From positions 739,001-803,000 of the forward strand of contig NW_020825332.1 in the NCBI RefSeq assembly GCF_003286085.1: a stretch of DNA of 64,000 nt, in the 5' to 3' direction. Each line of letters begins with the position of its first letter. Within the stretch, counting starts at the first letter, position 1. Under the pieces are notes generated by a model, which was given only the letters and a program-made list of their open reading frames with translations, was not told where the DNA came from and made no database searches. Shown here one piece after another: positions 1 to 10,968 of the stretch. The translations under genes were made by a program, and so were the position numbers. This DNA comes from Drosophila persimilis. Taxonomy: Eukaryota; Arthropoda; Insecta; Diptera; Drosophilidae.

Positions 1-68
1 TCATATCAATAGTGTTGGAAAACACTGTATGTTGTGATTGTTTTTGATAAAGATGTGTTTTCGGCAAA

Positions 69-3000
69 ATGACTGAATTCCTGGCTGAAAACAATGCCTG
101 TGGCCAAAATCTGCTGAATATTGTGTCGGTAGGTAACTCCATCATAGCAGAGATCCTTCGACTCAAGGACTACGTTCCCCTAATTTATCGGTAGGTTACA
201 AATATGACCCAAAAAGCCATAATGAAAATCTGAATCTGAAAATCCCCGCCTGCAGATTGGAGACAAAGGCCGATCGGGAGAAATATGGCGAGATTATACT
301 CGACTTTAGCTACTTCAAGGTGGCCGAAGAGCACGAGAGGAAAATCGAACAGAGCCCGGTGAGCAGTAGAGTATAAATTAAAGAAGAAACACTTTAATTG
401 GTTGGCATTTCATGGTGTAGGAGCTCAGTGAATTGGATGATGACATTCGGAGCCACTTGCCGCTGATTAGACGCTTTTACCTGGCCTTCCAGAGCATCCA
501 TCACTATGCCAAAGATCTGCAGCAGTACATAGAGGAGCTGAACAGTGGATACTACATCCAGCAAACGCTGGAGACGGTGCTTCAGGACGAGGAGGGCAAG
601 CAACTCTTGTGCGAGTCCCTTTACTTGTATGGAGTTATTTTGCTGCTTCTGGACTACCACATTTCCGGCGATGTGAGGGAGCGCCTGCTGATCTCCTACT
701 ACCGCTACAGCGGTGGCGATGCCACGCCCAGTGGGGACGAGAGCAACATCCACGATGTCTGCCTACTCCTGCGATCCACGGGCTACGTGCATCCCTCGGA
801 GACCGCCAAATTGTTAAGCTTGGGAGGGAAACAGGCAGCGGCGGGAGCTGCCAACCTGGTAGTTCCCAAATACCCCGAAGCGTACTTCTCCCGGTTTCGC
901 TTCGATGCGAGCTTCATAGATCTGGTCATTGCCCGTCTCCGCTGCGACGACATCTACAACCAGTTGGCCATCTACCCGCATCCCTCGCACCGCTCCACGG
1001 CCCTCTCCTCCCAGGCGGCGATGCTGTACGTGTGTCTCTACTTCTGCCCCCAGGTCCTGCACGGCCAAGGCTCGCAGATGCGCGAGATTGTGGACAAGTT
1101 CTACTGCGACAATTGGATCATATCCGTGTACATGGGCATCACGGTAAACCTTATAGATGCCTGGCTGGACTTCCAGGCGGCCAGATCTGCCATAGCGAAT
1201 ATTGTGAATCCAGCAGCCGTTCAAACGCTGTGCCAGCAGCAAAGCGAGCAGCTGGCGAAGAGCCTCCAAAAGACCCAAGAGATTGTCCGAGAAGGAGTCC
1301 TCGACGACGGCTTCGTGCTGCAGCATGCCAACAAACTGATTGTCCTGATGCGTCAGTGCAATGTCGTGCTGCGCTGGTACTGCCTGCACACCTCCCGCGA
1401 GGTTTTCATCATATCGTGCATTGCAGTCGAGCCCAGCCACGTGCACCAGTTGGTGCTCAAGGAGCTGAAGTTCAACCGGAACACTCTGTATCATCTCCTG
1501 CTCAACTGCAGCCAAATGGAGCTGACTGTGCGGGAGCTGCTGGGCGAGGTTCAGCAGAGCAGGGAAGAGCGCTGGAGCAAGAGTCGCGAAGGGGCAATGC
1601 AGCGTCTGCAGGAGCTGAGCGAATCATTTTCCGGCACCCGGCCGCTGGCGAAGATCGAGTCGAATGCCCATCTGCAGCAATGGTTCGGTGAGGTGGCCAA
1701 GCGGCTGCAGAAACTGGAAATAGGCAGGCCGCAAAAGTCCGGCCGCCTCATCATTCAGGTAATGCAGGCCCTGGACGAGGTGCAGGAGTACCACAATCTG
1801 CACGCCAACATGTTGGTGAAGCAGCAGTTGCAGGAGACGCGGGATCTGCTCAATCGGATGGCACAGGTACAGCTAAAGCTAAAGATATCCTAAAGCAATA
1901 TGTAATCCCAACAAATCTTTCGTTTAGTTGATCAACCTCAAGGAGGACATTGAGATCCAGATACAGATGATCACCGACTTCAGTTATGCCTGGCATCTGC
2001 TGCAGCGGGACTTCAGGCCCCTCATGCAGGAGCACATCAAGCGTCAGCCGCACGCAGTCCGCGGCATTCGGTCAGTGTTTCTCAAGCTGGCCAGCACTCT
2101 GGAGGTGCCCTTGATGAGGATTAATCAGGCCAAGAGCGAGGATCTCGTGTCCGTGTCCAACTATTACAGCACAGAGCTCGCCAACTTTTTGCGTCGAGTG
2201 CTCCAGATTGTCCCAGAGACCATGTTTAGCATTCTGGCGAGGATTATCCACCTGCTCACGAACGTGATAAAGGAGTTCCCCACACGCCTGGACAAGGACA
2301 AGCTTAAGGAGTACGCCCAATTCGAGGAGCGGGCCAAGGTGGCTCAGCTGACTAACTCCATTGCGGTGTTCACCAAGGGAATCCTCATGATGAAGACCAC
2401 GCTGGTGGGGGTAATCGAGCTGGACCCCAAGCAGCTGCTGGAGGATGGCATTCGGAAGGAGCTGGTCAATCATTTGGCCAATGCCTACAATCTGGGACTG
2501 ATTTTCACGCCCGAGAAGGGCAAGTCGCAGGTGCAGCTCATGCAACAGAAGCTTCAGACTCTGGCCAAGACCATTGAGGGATATCGACGGTCCTTCGAGT
2601 ACATCGAGGACTATCTGAGGGTGCAGGGTCTGGGCATTCTGCTGGAGGAGTCCCAGCGTATCATCAGCTACAATGTAGAGAAGGAATGCAACGCCTTCCT
2701 GCGGAACAAGGTCCAGGAGTGGCAGTCGAGCCATCAGAGCCAGATCATACCCATTCCCAACTTCCCGCCCCTGCAGGGGGACCCATCGAACTCCAACAAT
2801 TTCATTGGACGCCTAGCCCACGAGCTCCTGCGCTGCACAGAGCCCAAAGGGACCATCTACCTGGACCTCAAGAGGACGTGGTATGAGAAGAGAGCCCCGC
2901 ACCCGGAAGTGCTATCCGCTTCTGGGTTCTTTGGCATTCTGCGCGAGGCTCTCGACCCCGCTGGCATGGTCGGACTGGAGCGGCTCTATGCCCACATGCT

Positions 3001-3977
3001 GGCGGACGAGCTAAAGCGCCATCTGGAGCGGCTTCAGAAGAACCTCACCTCGGATCGCATGTGGCGCGACGCCCTGGAAAGCGTCACGAAAGAGTTGGAG
3101 TCGCGCGACTTCCCCGGCCCCGAGGTGGCCAAGCAGCCGCTCAAGTATTATCTGGACTATACCCAGCGCTGGATGAAGGTGTGGCCCCGGCTCTTAGACT
3201 GGGTGCTCTCGGTGGGACAGAAGCAAGTGCTGCGCCAGCAAATCGCCACCGAGCTGAGCTTCAGCAGCAAATGCGAGGCCAAGCTGTTGCAGAACACGGC
3301 GGACACGCTTAATCGGTGAGTACTGCGTTAGAGGAGTCCCAGTCGTAGTCCCCGTCCCAGAAGAGTAATACAATTCCATCTCCCTTACAGCGCCTTCCTG
3401 CTGGAACTCTCGCGCAGCAAGGACCTGTGCGATGAGCAGGGCGTTGGAATGCTGACGGACCTTGAGGACATCCTCCTCTGCACGGGTAACTTTGAGCCCT
3501 TAGAGCAGGTGTTCTTCCCAACCAAGAACACGCACAATGTCTCGTTGTTTCTGTTTCTCTTCACCATTGCTCATGTGGATCGACTGCAGCATTCCGCTAA
3601 TACAGACTGCCTGCTGCCCAAGGCAGCCAAAGATGTGATTGATTGTGTGCCCCTCGTGGTGGGCCTCCTGACCATTCTTCAGCAGTTCCACAGGAACGTC
3701 AAGATGCTGTACATCTCCTACATGAGTCAGTATGTGGTGACGGTGGCCGAAGCGCAGCTATCGTGAGTGTGCAATTGTATTCCCTGCCAGGAATCCGTTA
3801 TGCAAATGTTGTCTTGTTTTTAGGGACAAGGAAATGCTGGGACCCGAAGTGACCACTGTGCTCCACTTCCTGCAGACCTTTGTGCGGCTGGGTCGCCTGC
3901 CGCTGCGAGTCCTCGAGCAGCGCATACCCAACATGATACTCTCCGAGTTCGAGTATCTGGCCACGCCCATCAAATGA
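69..3977 (+). CDS. Strump: WASH complex subunit 5 (strumpellin)
   Basis: Six coding exons: 69-190, 256-358, 421-1866, 1928-3315, 3391-3762 and 3824-3977. All junctions are GT-AG and stay in phase, giving 1,194 residues, close to the roughly 1,160 of human strumpellin. The start [16 protein letters not shown] and the following [14 protein letters not shown] match the family N terminus. Strumpellin is a large alpha-helical scaffold of the WASH complex, which activates Arp2/3 on endosomes to build actin patches for cargo sorting; the actin role is family knowledge. I see no membrane segment or signal peptide, as expected for a cytosolic protein. The ATG at 69 is the first in frame and lies close to the window edge, so most of the 5' UTR and the promoter are outside. 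The 3' end converges on phosphoglucomutase with under 200 bp between stop codons. Family assignment is secure; the individual splice sites are inferred. Confidence 0.93.
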
Positions 3978-4003
3978 GTCGGCTCTTAGGCTACACAAAC
4001 TTT

Positions 4004-4009
4004 AATAAA
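4004..4009 (+). terminator. Poly(A) signal of strumpellin
   Basis: A canonical AATAAA lies 27 bp after the strumpellin stop. On the opposite strand the same stretch reads ATTAAA and could serve the convergent phosphoglucomutase gene, so the two 3' UTRs probably overlap or abut. Confidence 0.6.
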
Positions 4010-4155
4010 TTCAAAACATAACAAAGAAATGCCTCGCTGAGGTGCAAATGGAGATAGGAGTGGGGCACAACAACAGCAACGAACTGAGGATGAGGATCAG
4101 GATTCAGGATGAGTAAGTAATATCCGTTTCCCCCTCTCCCATGGAGTGGGCTCAT

Positions 4156-6139
4156 TTACGTGATGACGGTGGGAGCATTGCGGCCAGTGAATTTGGGCAG
4201 CTGAGAAATCTCCAGGGCAATGTCAATCAAGGGCTTCAGCATGACGCTAGCCTGGCCCAAGACATTCTCCTTCTCATACGAATCAATGTACAAGCTGAAA
4301 TAAGGAAAAGCAAGCGTCGTAAATGCGAGAAGAGTTAACACGTTGTGCGAGTACTCACCGCACTGTGGCTCCGGAGCTGCCTGTGCCACTGAGACGCACC
4401 ACAATGCGGCTGCCGTCCTCGAAGACAATGCGCAGACCCTGCTTGGTGGCAACCGACTTGTCCACGGGATCTGTATAGCTGAAGTTGTCCGCCTCCTTCA
4501 CCTTGTAGCTTTTGCCGCCGCTGGAGAAGCTCTTGCCGACAAATCCTGCCGCCGTGATGGTCTTTTCCATGGTGTCCATCATCTCGTTGCAGGGATCCGA
4601 GGCGCATTCCTCGTAGTCGTAGCGGGTAAAATAGTTGCGGCCGTAGGTGGACCAGTGCTGCTTAAGGATATCCTCGATTCCCTTGCCCGTGTGCTGCATT
4701 ACCGAGATCCAGGCGAGGACTGCCCAGATGCCATCCTTTTCGCGGATGTGATTGGAGCCGGTGCCGAAGCTCTCCTCGCCGCACAGACACAGGCGTCCGG
4801 CATCCATGAGATTACCAAAGTACTTCCACCCCGTGGGCACCTCGAAGACCTCCTTGCCGAGCTTCTTGCCCACGAGATCCACAGCCGAAGCGGTGGGCAT
4901 GCTGCGAGCGAATCCCTGGACGCCGTTCTTCTGGAAGTACGGAATGGCCTCCAGGTAATGGGCAATCACGGCCAGCGAGTCGCTAGGTGTCACGAAGAAA
5001 GCCTTGTGGCCGATGATCATGTTGCGATCGCCATCACCGTCGAAGGCGGCTCCTATATCGTAGTCACCCTGAGCGACTGTATCAACCAGATCCTTGGCGT
5101 AGGTCAGATTCGGATCGGGGTGCAGTCCCCCAAAGTCTGGCAGTGGAGTGGTGTGGACCACGCAGGACTCGCTGGCACCCAAGCTTTTCAGAAAGATTTC
5201 CTTCACGTAGGGCCCGGTGACACCGTTCATTGCATCAATCCTCATCTTCAGAGGCTTGCCCGTGACCTTGCCGCTGACAAACTCCTTGAGTTTGCCCATG
5301 TCAAAGATCTCTTCCATGAGGCGCAGATAGTCGGCCACCGAATCGATGACGTTCACGGTGAAGGGCTTGCCGGCAATGTCGAAGTTGCTCACGCCCACCT
5401 TGGCGATGTCGATCTGCAGGCCACGCACCAGCTTGTACTCCTTGATCTCGGTAGTCAGCTTGTGGATGCTGTTGGTAAATGCGTCCGGGGCTGGTCCACC
5501 GTTCTCGCAGTTGAACTTGATGCCGAAATCGTTCTCGGGGCCGCCCGGATTGTGGGAAGCAGTCAAGACAATGCCACCTAAAGGGTTCGGGAGATACGGA
5601 TCCATTTCATTAATTGACCTGAGAGACCTCTGGCAGATCACATCGCGACAAATAGATGAATAGATGATACGTGGTGGCTGTTATCAGCAAAGCTCTTTTG
5701 CATTTACGGCCACAGTGAAGCCCATACCTGATGCACTTACTCACCTAAGGCCTTGTTGTGACGAATCAGGCTGGACACCGCCGGAGTGGAGAGGATGCCG
5801 TTTTGGCCAACCAGCAACTTGGACACGCCGTTGGCAGCCGCGATTCGGACAATCAGCTCCGCAGCTTCTTTGCAGTAGTAGCGCCCATCGCCACCCACGA
5901 CCAGAGTGGAGCCAGCGAGGGCAGCTCCATTGGCGGACAGAGTGGCCTGGACAAAGTTTTCCGTGTAGTTGGGCTGCACGAAAACCTTCACCTGTGGGCG
6001 GAGGAGCAGAATGGGACGATTCGAGAGACCCGAGATGATTTTCTTGAATTTAGTTTTCGACCTTTTTGCGCAATCCACTGGTGCCTGGCTTCTGGCCCTC
6101 GTAGGGCGTAGTTTGGACCGTTTCCGCGCTGAGAGACAT
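4156..6139 (-). CDS. Pgm1: Phosphoglucomutase 1
   Basis: Four coding exons on the minus strand: 6139-6062, 5991-5745, 5577-4359 and 4294-4156. They sum to exactly 560 residues, the usual length of this enzyme. It interconverts glucose-1-phosphate and glucose-6-phosphate in the cytosol, linking glycogen and trehalose metabolism to glycolysis. Signatures seen in order: N-terminal GTSGLRKK; the catalytic phosphoserine loop TASHNPGG at the exon 3 start; the metal loop DGDGDRNM; the sugar-binding CGEESFG; and the C-terminal phosphate-binding [11 protein letters not shown] continuing as LYIDSYE across the last intron. The start was chosen because [19 protein letters not shown] precedes GTSG, as in the family. 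The first intron donor reads GTCGAA, weaker than the other donors; no alternative keeps the conserved LRKKVKVF junction. Confidence 0.96.
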
Positions 6140-7983
6140 GCTGCTAACCACTGGAGTTTTCCGGCTGCTGGTAGATTTCCAACTGGACGACCGACCTGCG
6201 TTTGCGTGCGATGAAAATTGAGTGTCAGGCAGAGCTAAGCAAATTCTACTCCCGCTGATAAGCGAGCGCGATGTTCTGGCGGCTCGGCTGCGACGGCACT
6301 GATAAGCGCTATCACCAGTGCGTGATGCCCCTCAGACTTTACCAGTGCTTAAGGGGTAAGTATCGAGGGGTTTCCTTGATCATTCATTTGATGATCAATG
6401 CATTAACTTCGTTAAGTGGTTTGGATCATCATTATTTATCATAATTTAATCAACATGACTGGTGTAACGCATGTGGCGGCTGTGTTTGGTGTAGGGTGCA
6501 ATGTCATTCAAGGGCATTCTTATTTAGATGCCGGCTAACGAAAGTCTTGACTGAAAAGTATGTTAATAGTACAAGCGCTCGGGCTGCGGAAAGCGATAAC
6601 AAATGATCAAACAAATACTTAATAGATCCAGCCAAATCAACAAAAATAAGTTTACATTTGTTTAGGTTATTTTGAAATAACATACATAGAATGGCTCTGT
6701 TGGTTAACAGACCAGAGCTGCATGAGCAAGCTACTGCAATCGATATACGTAAATGGTATCGATTTGTACTGACAGTTTGAACAATACAAATAATGTGTTC
6801 AGAAACGTGCACATATTTAAATTGTTATATGCAGCGAGGTTTTGTTAAAGTTCCGTCTTACATATGTACTAAAATTGCCAGAAGAAAGAAAACTAAAATA
6901 ACTGTTAGCATTCCAAGATTAGTTATTTCTATTCACGCTTTTCAGAAAAATTATTTATGAAAGGCCTGTGTGTTTCGAACATTATTGTATAGAAGCTCTT
7001 TTGAAGTTTTGAACGATGTGCTACAATTTTCCGCAACTAATTGGCCCTGCTTGGGAAAATGCCGAATGATTTTACTCTGAGATTCTGTGGTTTCGTTTTC
7101 CTTAGACTTATTTTTCCAAATTATAGCGATTTGGCGACAGTTGGAAATATTTTTAGATTGAATATTGGACAGTTCCACAAACCTAGAACTAAGTGTGAAT
7201 GTTCCTCCCAAAAAAGACAATTTTATAGCCAAATTACAAGAACTATAATGAGCTAACAAGTGTGCCAATACTTTTGTACGCCTTGTTTTACAGCTTTTTT
7301 CGTTGAAAAAATTTTCCATAACAGCGCAACAAAATGATGCTAATAATAATGAGTTAATCTTATAGAAAATAAATTAATCGGATACAATTATAATTCGTTT
7401 ATAATAAAGGTATAGAAAACACAATTAACCCCTTCGCAGTTTATAGCACCGCGCCGTTATTTGAGTGAATATGGCTTGATGTCGCCGTCTTGTGAAAACT
7501 AAGAAAGGGAAACCCCAAAAACATGCCCATGAACATACAAAACAATACCTACAAAAGAGAGGAGTGAAGGGTACATTGTCATAATACGATGACATACCAT
7601 ACCTTCTTACGAGTGTACCCTGGACAAGAGCAAACAAAAATGTGCATACGTTTTCATTCTCCAATTCTTTATGTTGCTAAAATTACATTAATTGATAACA
7701 TACCAAAAAACATTCATACCAAAAAAAATTATTACAGAATCAATGGTAATTTTAATTGATTTAAACAATGTAAGAACGGAATTATATATAAATTGAATCG
7801 ATGTTTAGCTAAGATACCGATAGATCGATATAATCAAGCGGTACCAACTTCATTTGAAAGCGACGGAAGAGACAAGCTCTGCCCATAAATTGTTAATAAA
7901 GAGGAAATATTGTGAGTTTATAAAACAAAAATAACACAAATATAGATATTATCCATTCCATACACAGACATCTAGAAACGAAA
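6140..7983. other. Intergenic region between Pgm1 and the BTB gene
   Basis: AT-rich DNA with no recognisable gene. The first 200 bp should hold the Pgm1 promoter and 5' UTR. A short reading frame from an ATG at 6271 ends near a GTAAGTAT donor-like site at about 6357; nothing supports a downstream exon. Two other small frames, at 6504-6812 and 6951-7319 on the minus strand, have no family resemblance I can name. The last 100 bp before 7984 form the 5' leader of the BTB gene. Confidence 0.5.
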
Positions 7984-9108
7984 ATGAGCACCCAGGTAAA
8001 CGAAGCATCTTCCCCCGGTACCACGAAGGGTACCAATACCGACGACATCGATGTGGTCGATCGCGTGGGGCTGGACATGGGTCGCCTCTGCATGAACGAC
8101 CTCTATTCGGACGTGGAGTTCTTGGTAGAGGAACAGCGGCTCCCGGCCCACCGAAACATTCTAGCGGTCCGCAGTGAATACTTTCGCGCCATGCTGTACG
8201 GTGACATGGCTGAATCGAAGCAGCGGGAAATTCGGCTGAATGTGCCGGTGGATGCATTTAAAAAAATTCTGGGCTATATTTACACGGGCACGCTGCCTCT
8301 TTCCAAACTGGACGTGGATCAAATTCTAGATCTGCTAAATTTGGTCCACTTTTTCGGATTGCAGAACGTCGAGGCGGCCATAGAGAAAAATCTGCAGCAG
8401 AATGCTTCCCTCAGCAACATCTGCAAGATCCTGAATGCAGCGCACCGATACAGTATGAACGGCCTGCGCAAAAACTGCCTAAACTTTATGGACTGCAAGG
8501 CGTCGGATGTGCTCAACCATGCTTCTTTTGAAATGCTGTCTAAGGAATTACTTGAGGAAGTTGTGCGACGGGACACCTTCGTTGCCCCCGAAGTTGAAAT
8601 CTTTCGGACTGTATGCAAATGGAATCAGCTCAATCCCAGCGCGGACATCAAGACCGTGATCTCGCACATACGTCTACCGCTTATGACTGTTTCTGAGCTT
8701 CTGCATGTGGTGCGTCCCACTGGCATTTTCGAGCTGGACCAAATATTGGACGCCATTGATCAAGTGCATACCAGAAAGAATCTGCACTACCGTTGCGTCA
8801 AGTTACCTGGGGAGAAATTGCCATTAAAAACGTTTACAAAATATGTTTATGACCACGTGACAAAGATCCCCAAGTTTTCCCTTATCAACTGTATTACCGT
8901 GACTGTTTCTGGTGGAGCTGAATTTACAGTATTTGTCTCAAATGACGATGAAGTCTGGGATGAAGTGGGAGTCTACGCTTTGAAATCCAACGTCACGAAG
9001 GATATCCACTTCACGGAGCGTTGCGTTCGCTACATTTCTATAGAGATATTAAAACCAAACCAGAATGAAAATTATATTATAAAGGTTATTCCCAAGTACA
9101 ATGTGTAG
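7984..9108 (+). CDS. BTBD9-like BTB/BACK protein, intronless
   Basis: A single uninterrupted frame of 374 residues. Residues about 32-140 form a BTB/POZ fold (DLYSDVEFLVEEQRLPAHR, then LAVRSEYFRAMLYGDM and LGYIYTG). Residues about 145-250 form a BACK domain with the BTBD9-type stretches RRDTFVAPEVEIF and RLPLMTVSELLHVVRP. The C terminus (about 300-374) resembles one discoidin (F5/8C) domain, with VFVSNDDEVWDEV and ERCVRYISIEI. Family BTBD9 proteins are longer, with two discoidin domains, and act as adaptors for Cullin-3 ubiquitin ligases; that role is inferred here. The absence of introns, shorter length and diverged C terminus suggest a retroduplicated or lineage-specific paralog rather than the main BTBD9 gene. 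Open frame and conserved domain cores argue that it is functional. Confidence 0.85.
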   Translation: MSTQVNEASSPGTTKGTNTDDIDVVDRVGLDMGRLCMNDLYSDVEFLVEEQRLPAHRNILAVRSEYFRAMLYGDMAESKQREIRLNVPVDAFKKILGYIYTGTLPLSKLDVDQILDLLNLVHFFGLQNVEAAIEKNLQQNASLSNICKILNAAHRYSMNGLRKNCLNFMDCKASDVLNHASFEMLSKELLEEVVRRDTFVAPEVEIFRTVCKWNQLNPSADIKTVISHIRLPLMTVSELLHVVRPTGIFELDQILDAIDQVHTRKNLHYRCVKLPGEKLPLKTFTKYVYDHVTKIPKFSLINCITVTVSGGAEFTVFVSNDDEVWDEVGVYALKSNVTKDIHFTERCVRYISIEILKPNQNENYIIKVIPKYNV

Positions 9109-10056
9109 CGCTGTGACTGTATTAGCAGCGACTCTTACAGTGAGGATTCCCGTTCTGGCTTCCTTTTAAATATGCGTAATTTCTTATTATAATTAAGTTC
9201 AGTAAAAAAAAAAATGTAAAATACGGCAGCATATACTCATTGTGCCCACATTGCATCAGCGTTTTCATATATACTTATACTTATATATAAGTGTTTTCAT
9301 TTTATACGGGGAACGGGGAATAGAGGGAGTGGTCTAGAGTGAGACAGACAGAAATAACGTTACGGCAGACTTTCAGGCAGGCTTTGTTATAATTATGAAT
9401 TGTTATTAATCATGTAATGTGATTTTAGCATTCGTCCCTTTTTTTACCAAGGCCCATGCTTTGAATGCAGAAACTACACATAGCCCCAAATGTTAATGAA
9501 TATGTAATTAAAAATGGATCTCCTGGTACAATACCATTCAATACCGTTATTATGAAAAACGAACTTTGGGTGTTGAGAATGGGGTTATTTGTTCTGAAAA
9601 AATTCTCCAAGAAGATGAATACTGGGCATTGCTGGCACTCAGAAGAAAGTATCTCTAAAACAAGACTTCATCAGTCTCTTTCGGTGTCGAAAAAACGTTC
9701 ATCACTTAATTTTTTTTTTATAGCTGGATACAAAAAGGTTCCATTAGATGTAAGGAAATGTTTGCAAGGCAAATACCTCGTGATACGATAACCCATCCGA
9801 AATGGATGGTTAAAAAATGTGCTGAGTGGGGCTATTAGTCAGAGCTCTGATTGTGGAGGCTGGTTTGCCTCAATTCTACAACAACTTCTGACCAACTTCG
9901 GCTCCCCTTCGAGAAATCCTGGCTACGCCCTTTTCCTGTTTAATATAATTTATTTAATCTCAAAAGATTTATAAAACCTCATGGCCAAACGAATCCAGGC
10001 AAGGATGTAAGAACACAAGCGAAAACGGCTTGGTTAATTCTATATTGTTATCTTTT
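9109..10056. other. Intergenic, suspected old repeat sequence
   Basis: The first 100 bp are the 3' UTR of the BTB gene. From about 9420 to 9920 there are short frames on both strands (9465-9791 plus, 9425-9610 minus) with no recognisable family. The wording near 9840-9940 feels like the end of an old transposon, but I cannot name one. I see no host gene here. Confidence 0.35.
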
Positions 10057-10905
10057 TATACCCGGTACTCGACCGGTAAAGTTTTGCCACGGCCACTTCA
10101 AACTGCACAAAAGACGAAAATCTGTGGCATCCATAATTTTGAGGATACGAGAAAACCGAAAACACAGAATCATAAAATAAATATATACCAGATTGCCGAA
10201 TTTAGCATAGATCACATCATTAATATGGCCAGAAAGAACAAGGCAAATAAAGTTGCAGTGGCAAAGCAGCGCCTTCCACGCGCTTACTCATTCTATCTCT
10301 CTCTTTCTCATATACTCTCTCACACTCTTTCTCGTGCAGTGTGCGTCCTCTCGAGCGGAGGGAAGGGATATAGAATGGTAGTAGAAAAAATGAACAAAAA
10401 TGGCAACAGATAAAAAATATCTGAAATTCGAATAAATTATTATTTTTGCGAACAGGATACCACCAAACAGAAAGAGAGAACATGCATGCCAATTCCGGCG
10501 CCTACGTGTAATTAAGTATTAAATATTTTGGATAGGTTATATAAATCATAAGATTAAGAACATATGTACATATGTATGTATATACTGGTAGGTATAATTG
10601 TCCCCTTGTTCCGTCTCTCTTTTATTTGTACCTTCCATCTCTCTATCATCGACAACGACGATACTCCTTTCTTTTATGGTAGAAGTGGATGTGTGTAACA
10701 TCCAGAAGGAAGCGTTTCCGACCCCATGTCTAAGTCTAAGTTTGTTCGTCTGTCCATCCGTTCCGATGAGAGCCTAAATATCAGAGACTACAAAAGCTAG
10801 AGCAATACAATTTTGGGAGCAGACTCTTCTGATATCACACTTTCCAGTAGAAAGCACTCTGTTCACCACGCCACGCCATAAGTCACAAAAACCCAAACCC
10901 CTACA
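10057..10905. mobile_element. DINE-1/INE-1-like (Helitron-derived) repeat remnants
   Basis: The block opens with TATACCCGGTACTCG, a variant of the phrase common at DINE-1/INE-1 ends in Drosophila. It continues with a gccacggccac stretch and a CT-rich core at about 10290-10345. A second piece from about 10696 carries AGAAGGAAGCGTTTCCGACC, then TCTGTCCATCCG and ACAAAAGCTAGA, all familiar INE-1 phrases. The two pieces may be one broken copy or two neighbours. Non-coding and non-autonomous; it ends just downstream of the Nup133 stop. Recognition is from memory of the family, without alignment. Confidence 0.55.
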
Positions 10906-10968
10906 CATCATCTTGAACTTTTGGTTCAAAGTTTAATAAATGTAAATGCTTGTGTATGCACAACATAA

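Noticed and set aside
6271-6357. Short frame MFWRLGCDGTDK with a donor-like end, upstream of Pgm1
   Set aside because: No matching downstream exon or phase partner was found before the BTB gene.
6951-7319. 122-codon minus-strand frame MENFFNEKSCK
   Set aside because: AT-rich, no known family, no promoter words or splice sites; possibly an old transposon piece but I cannot name one.
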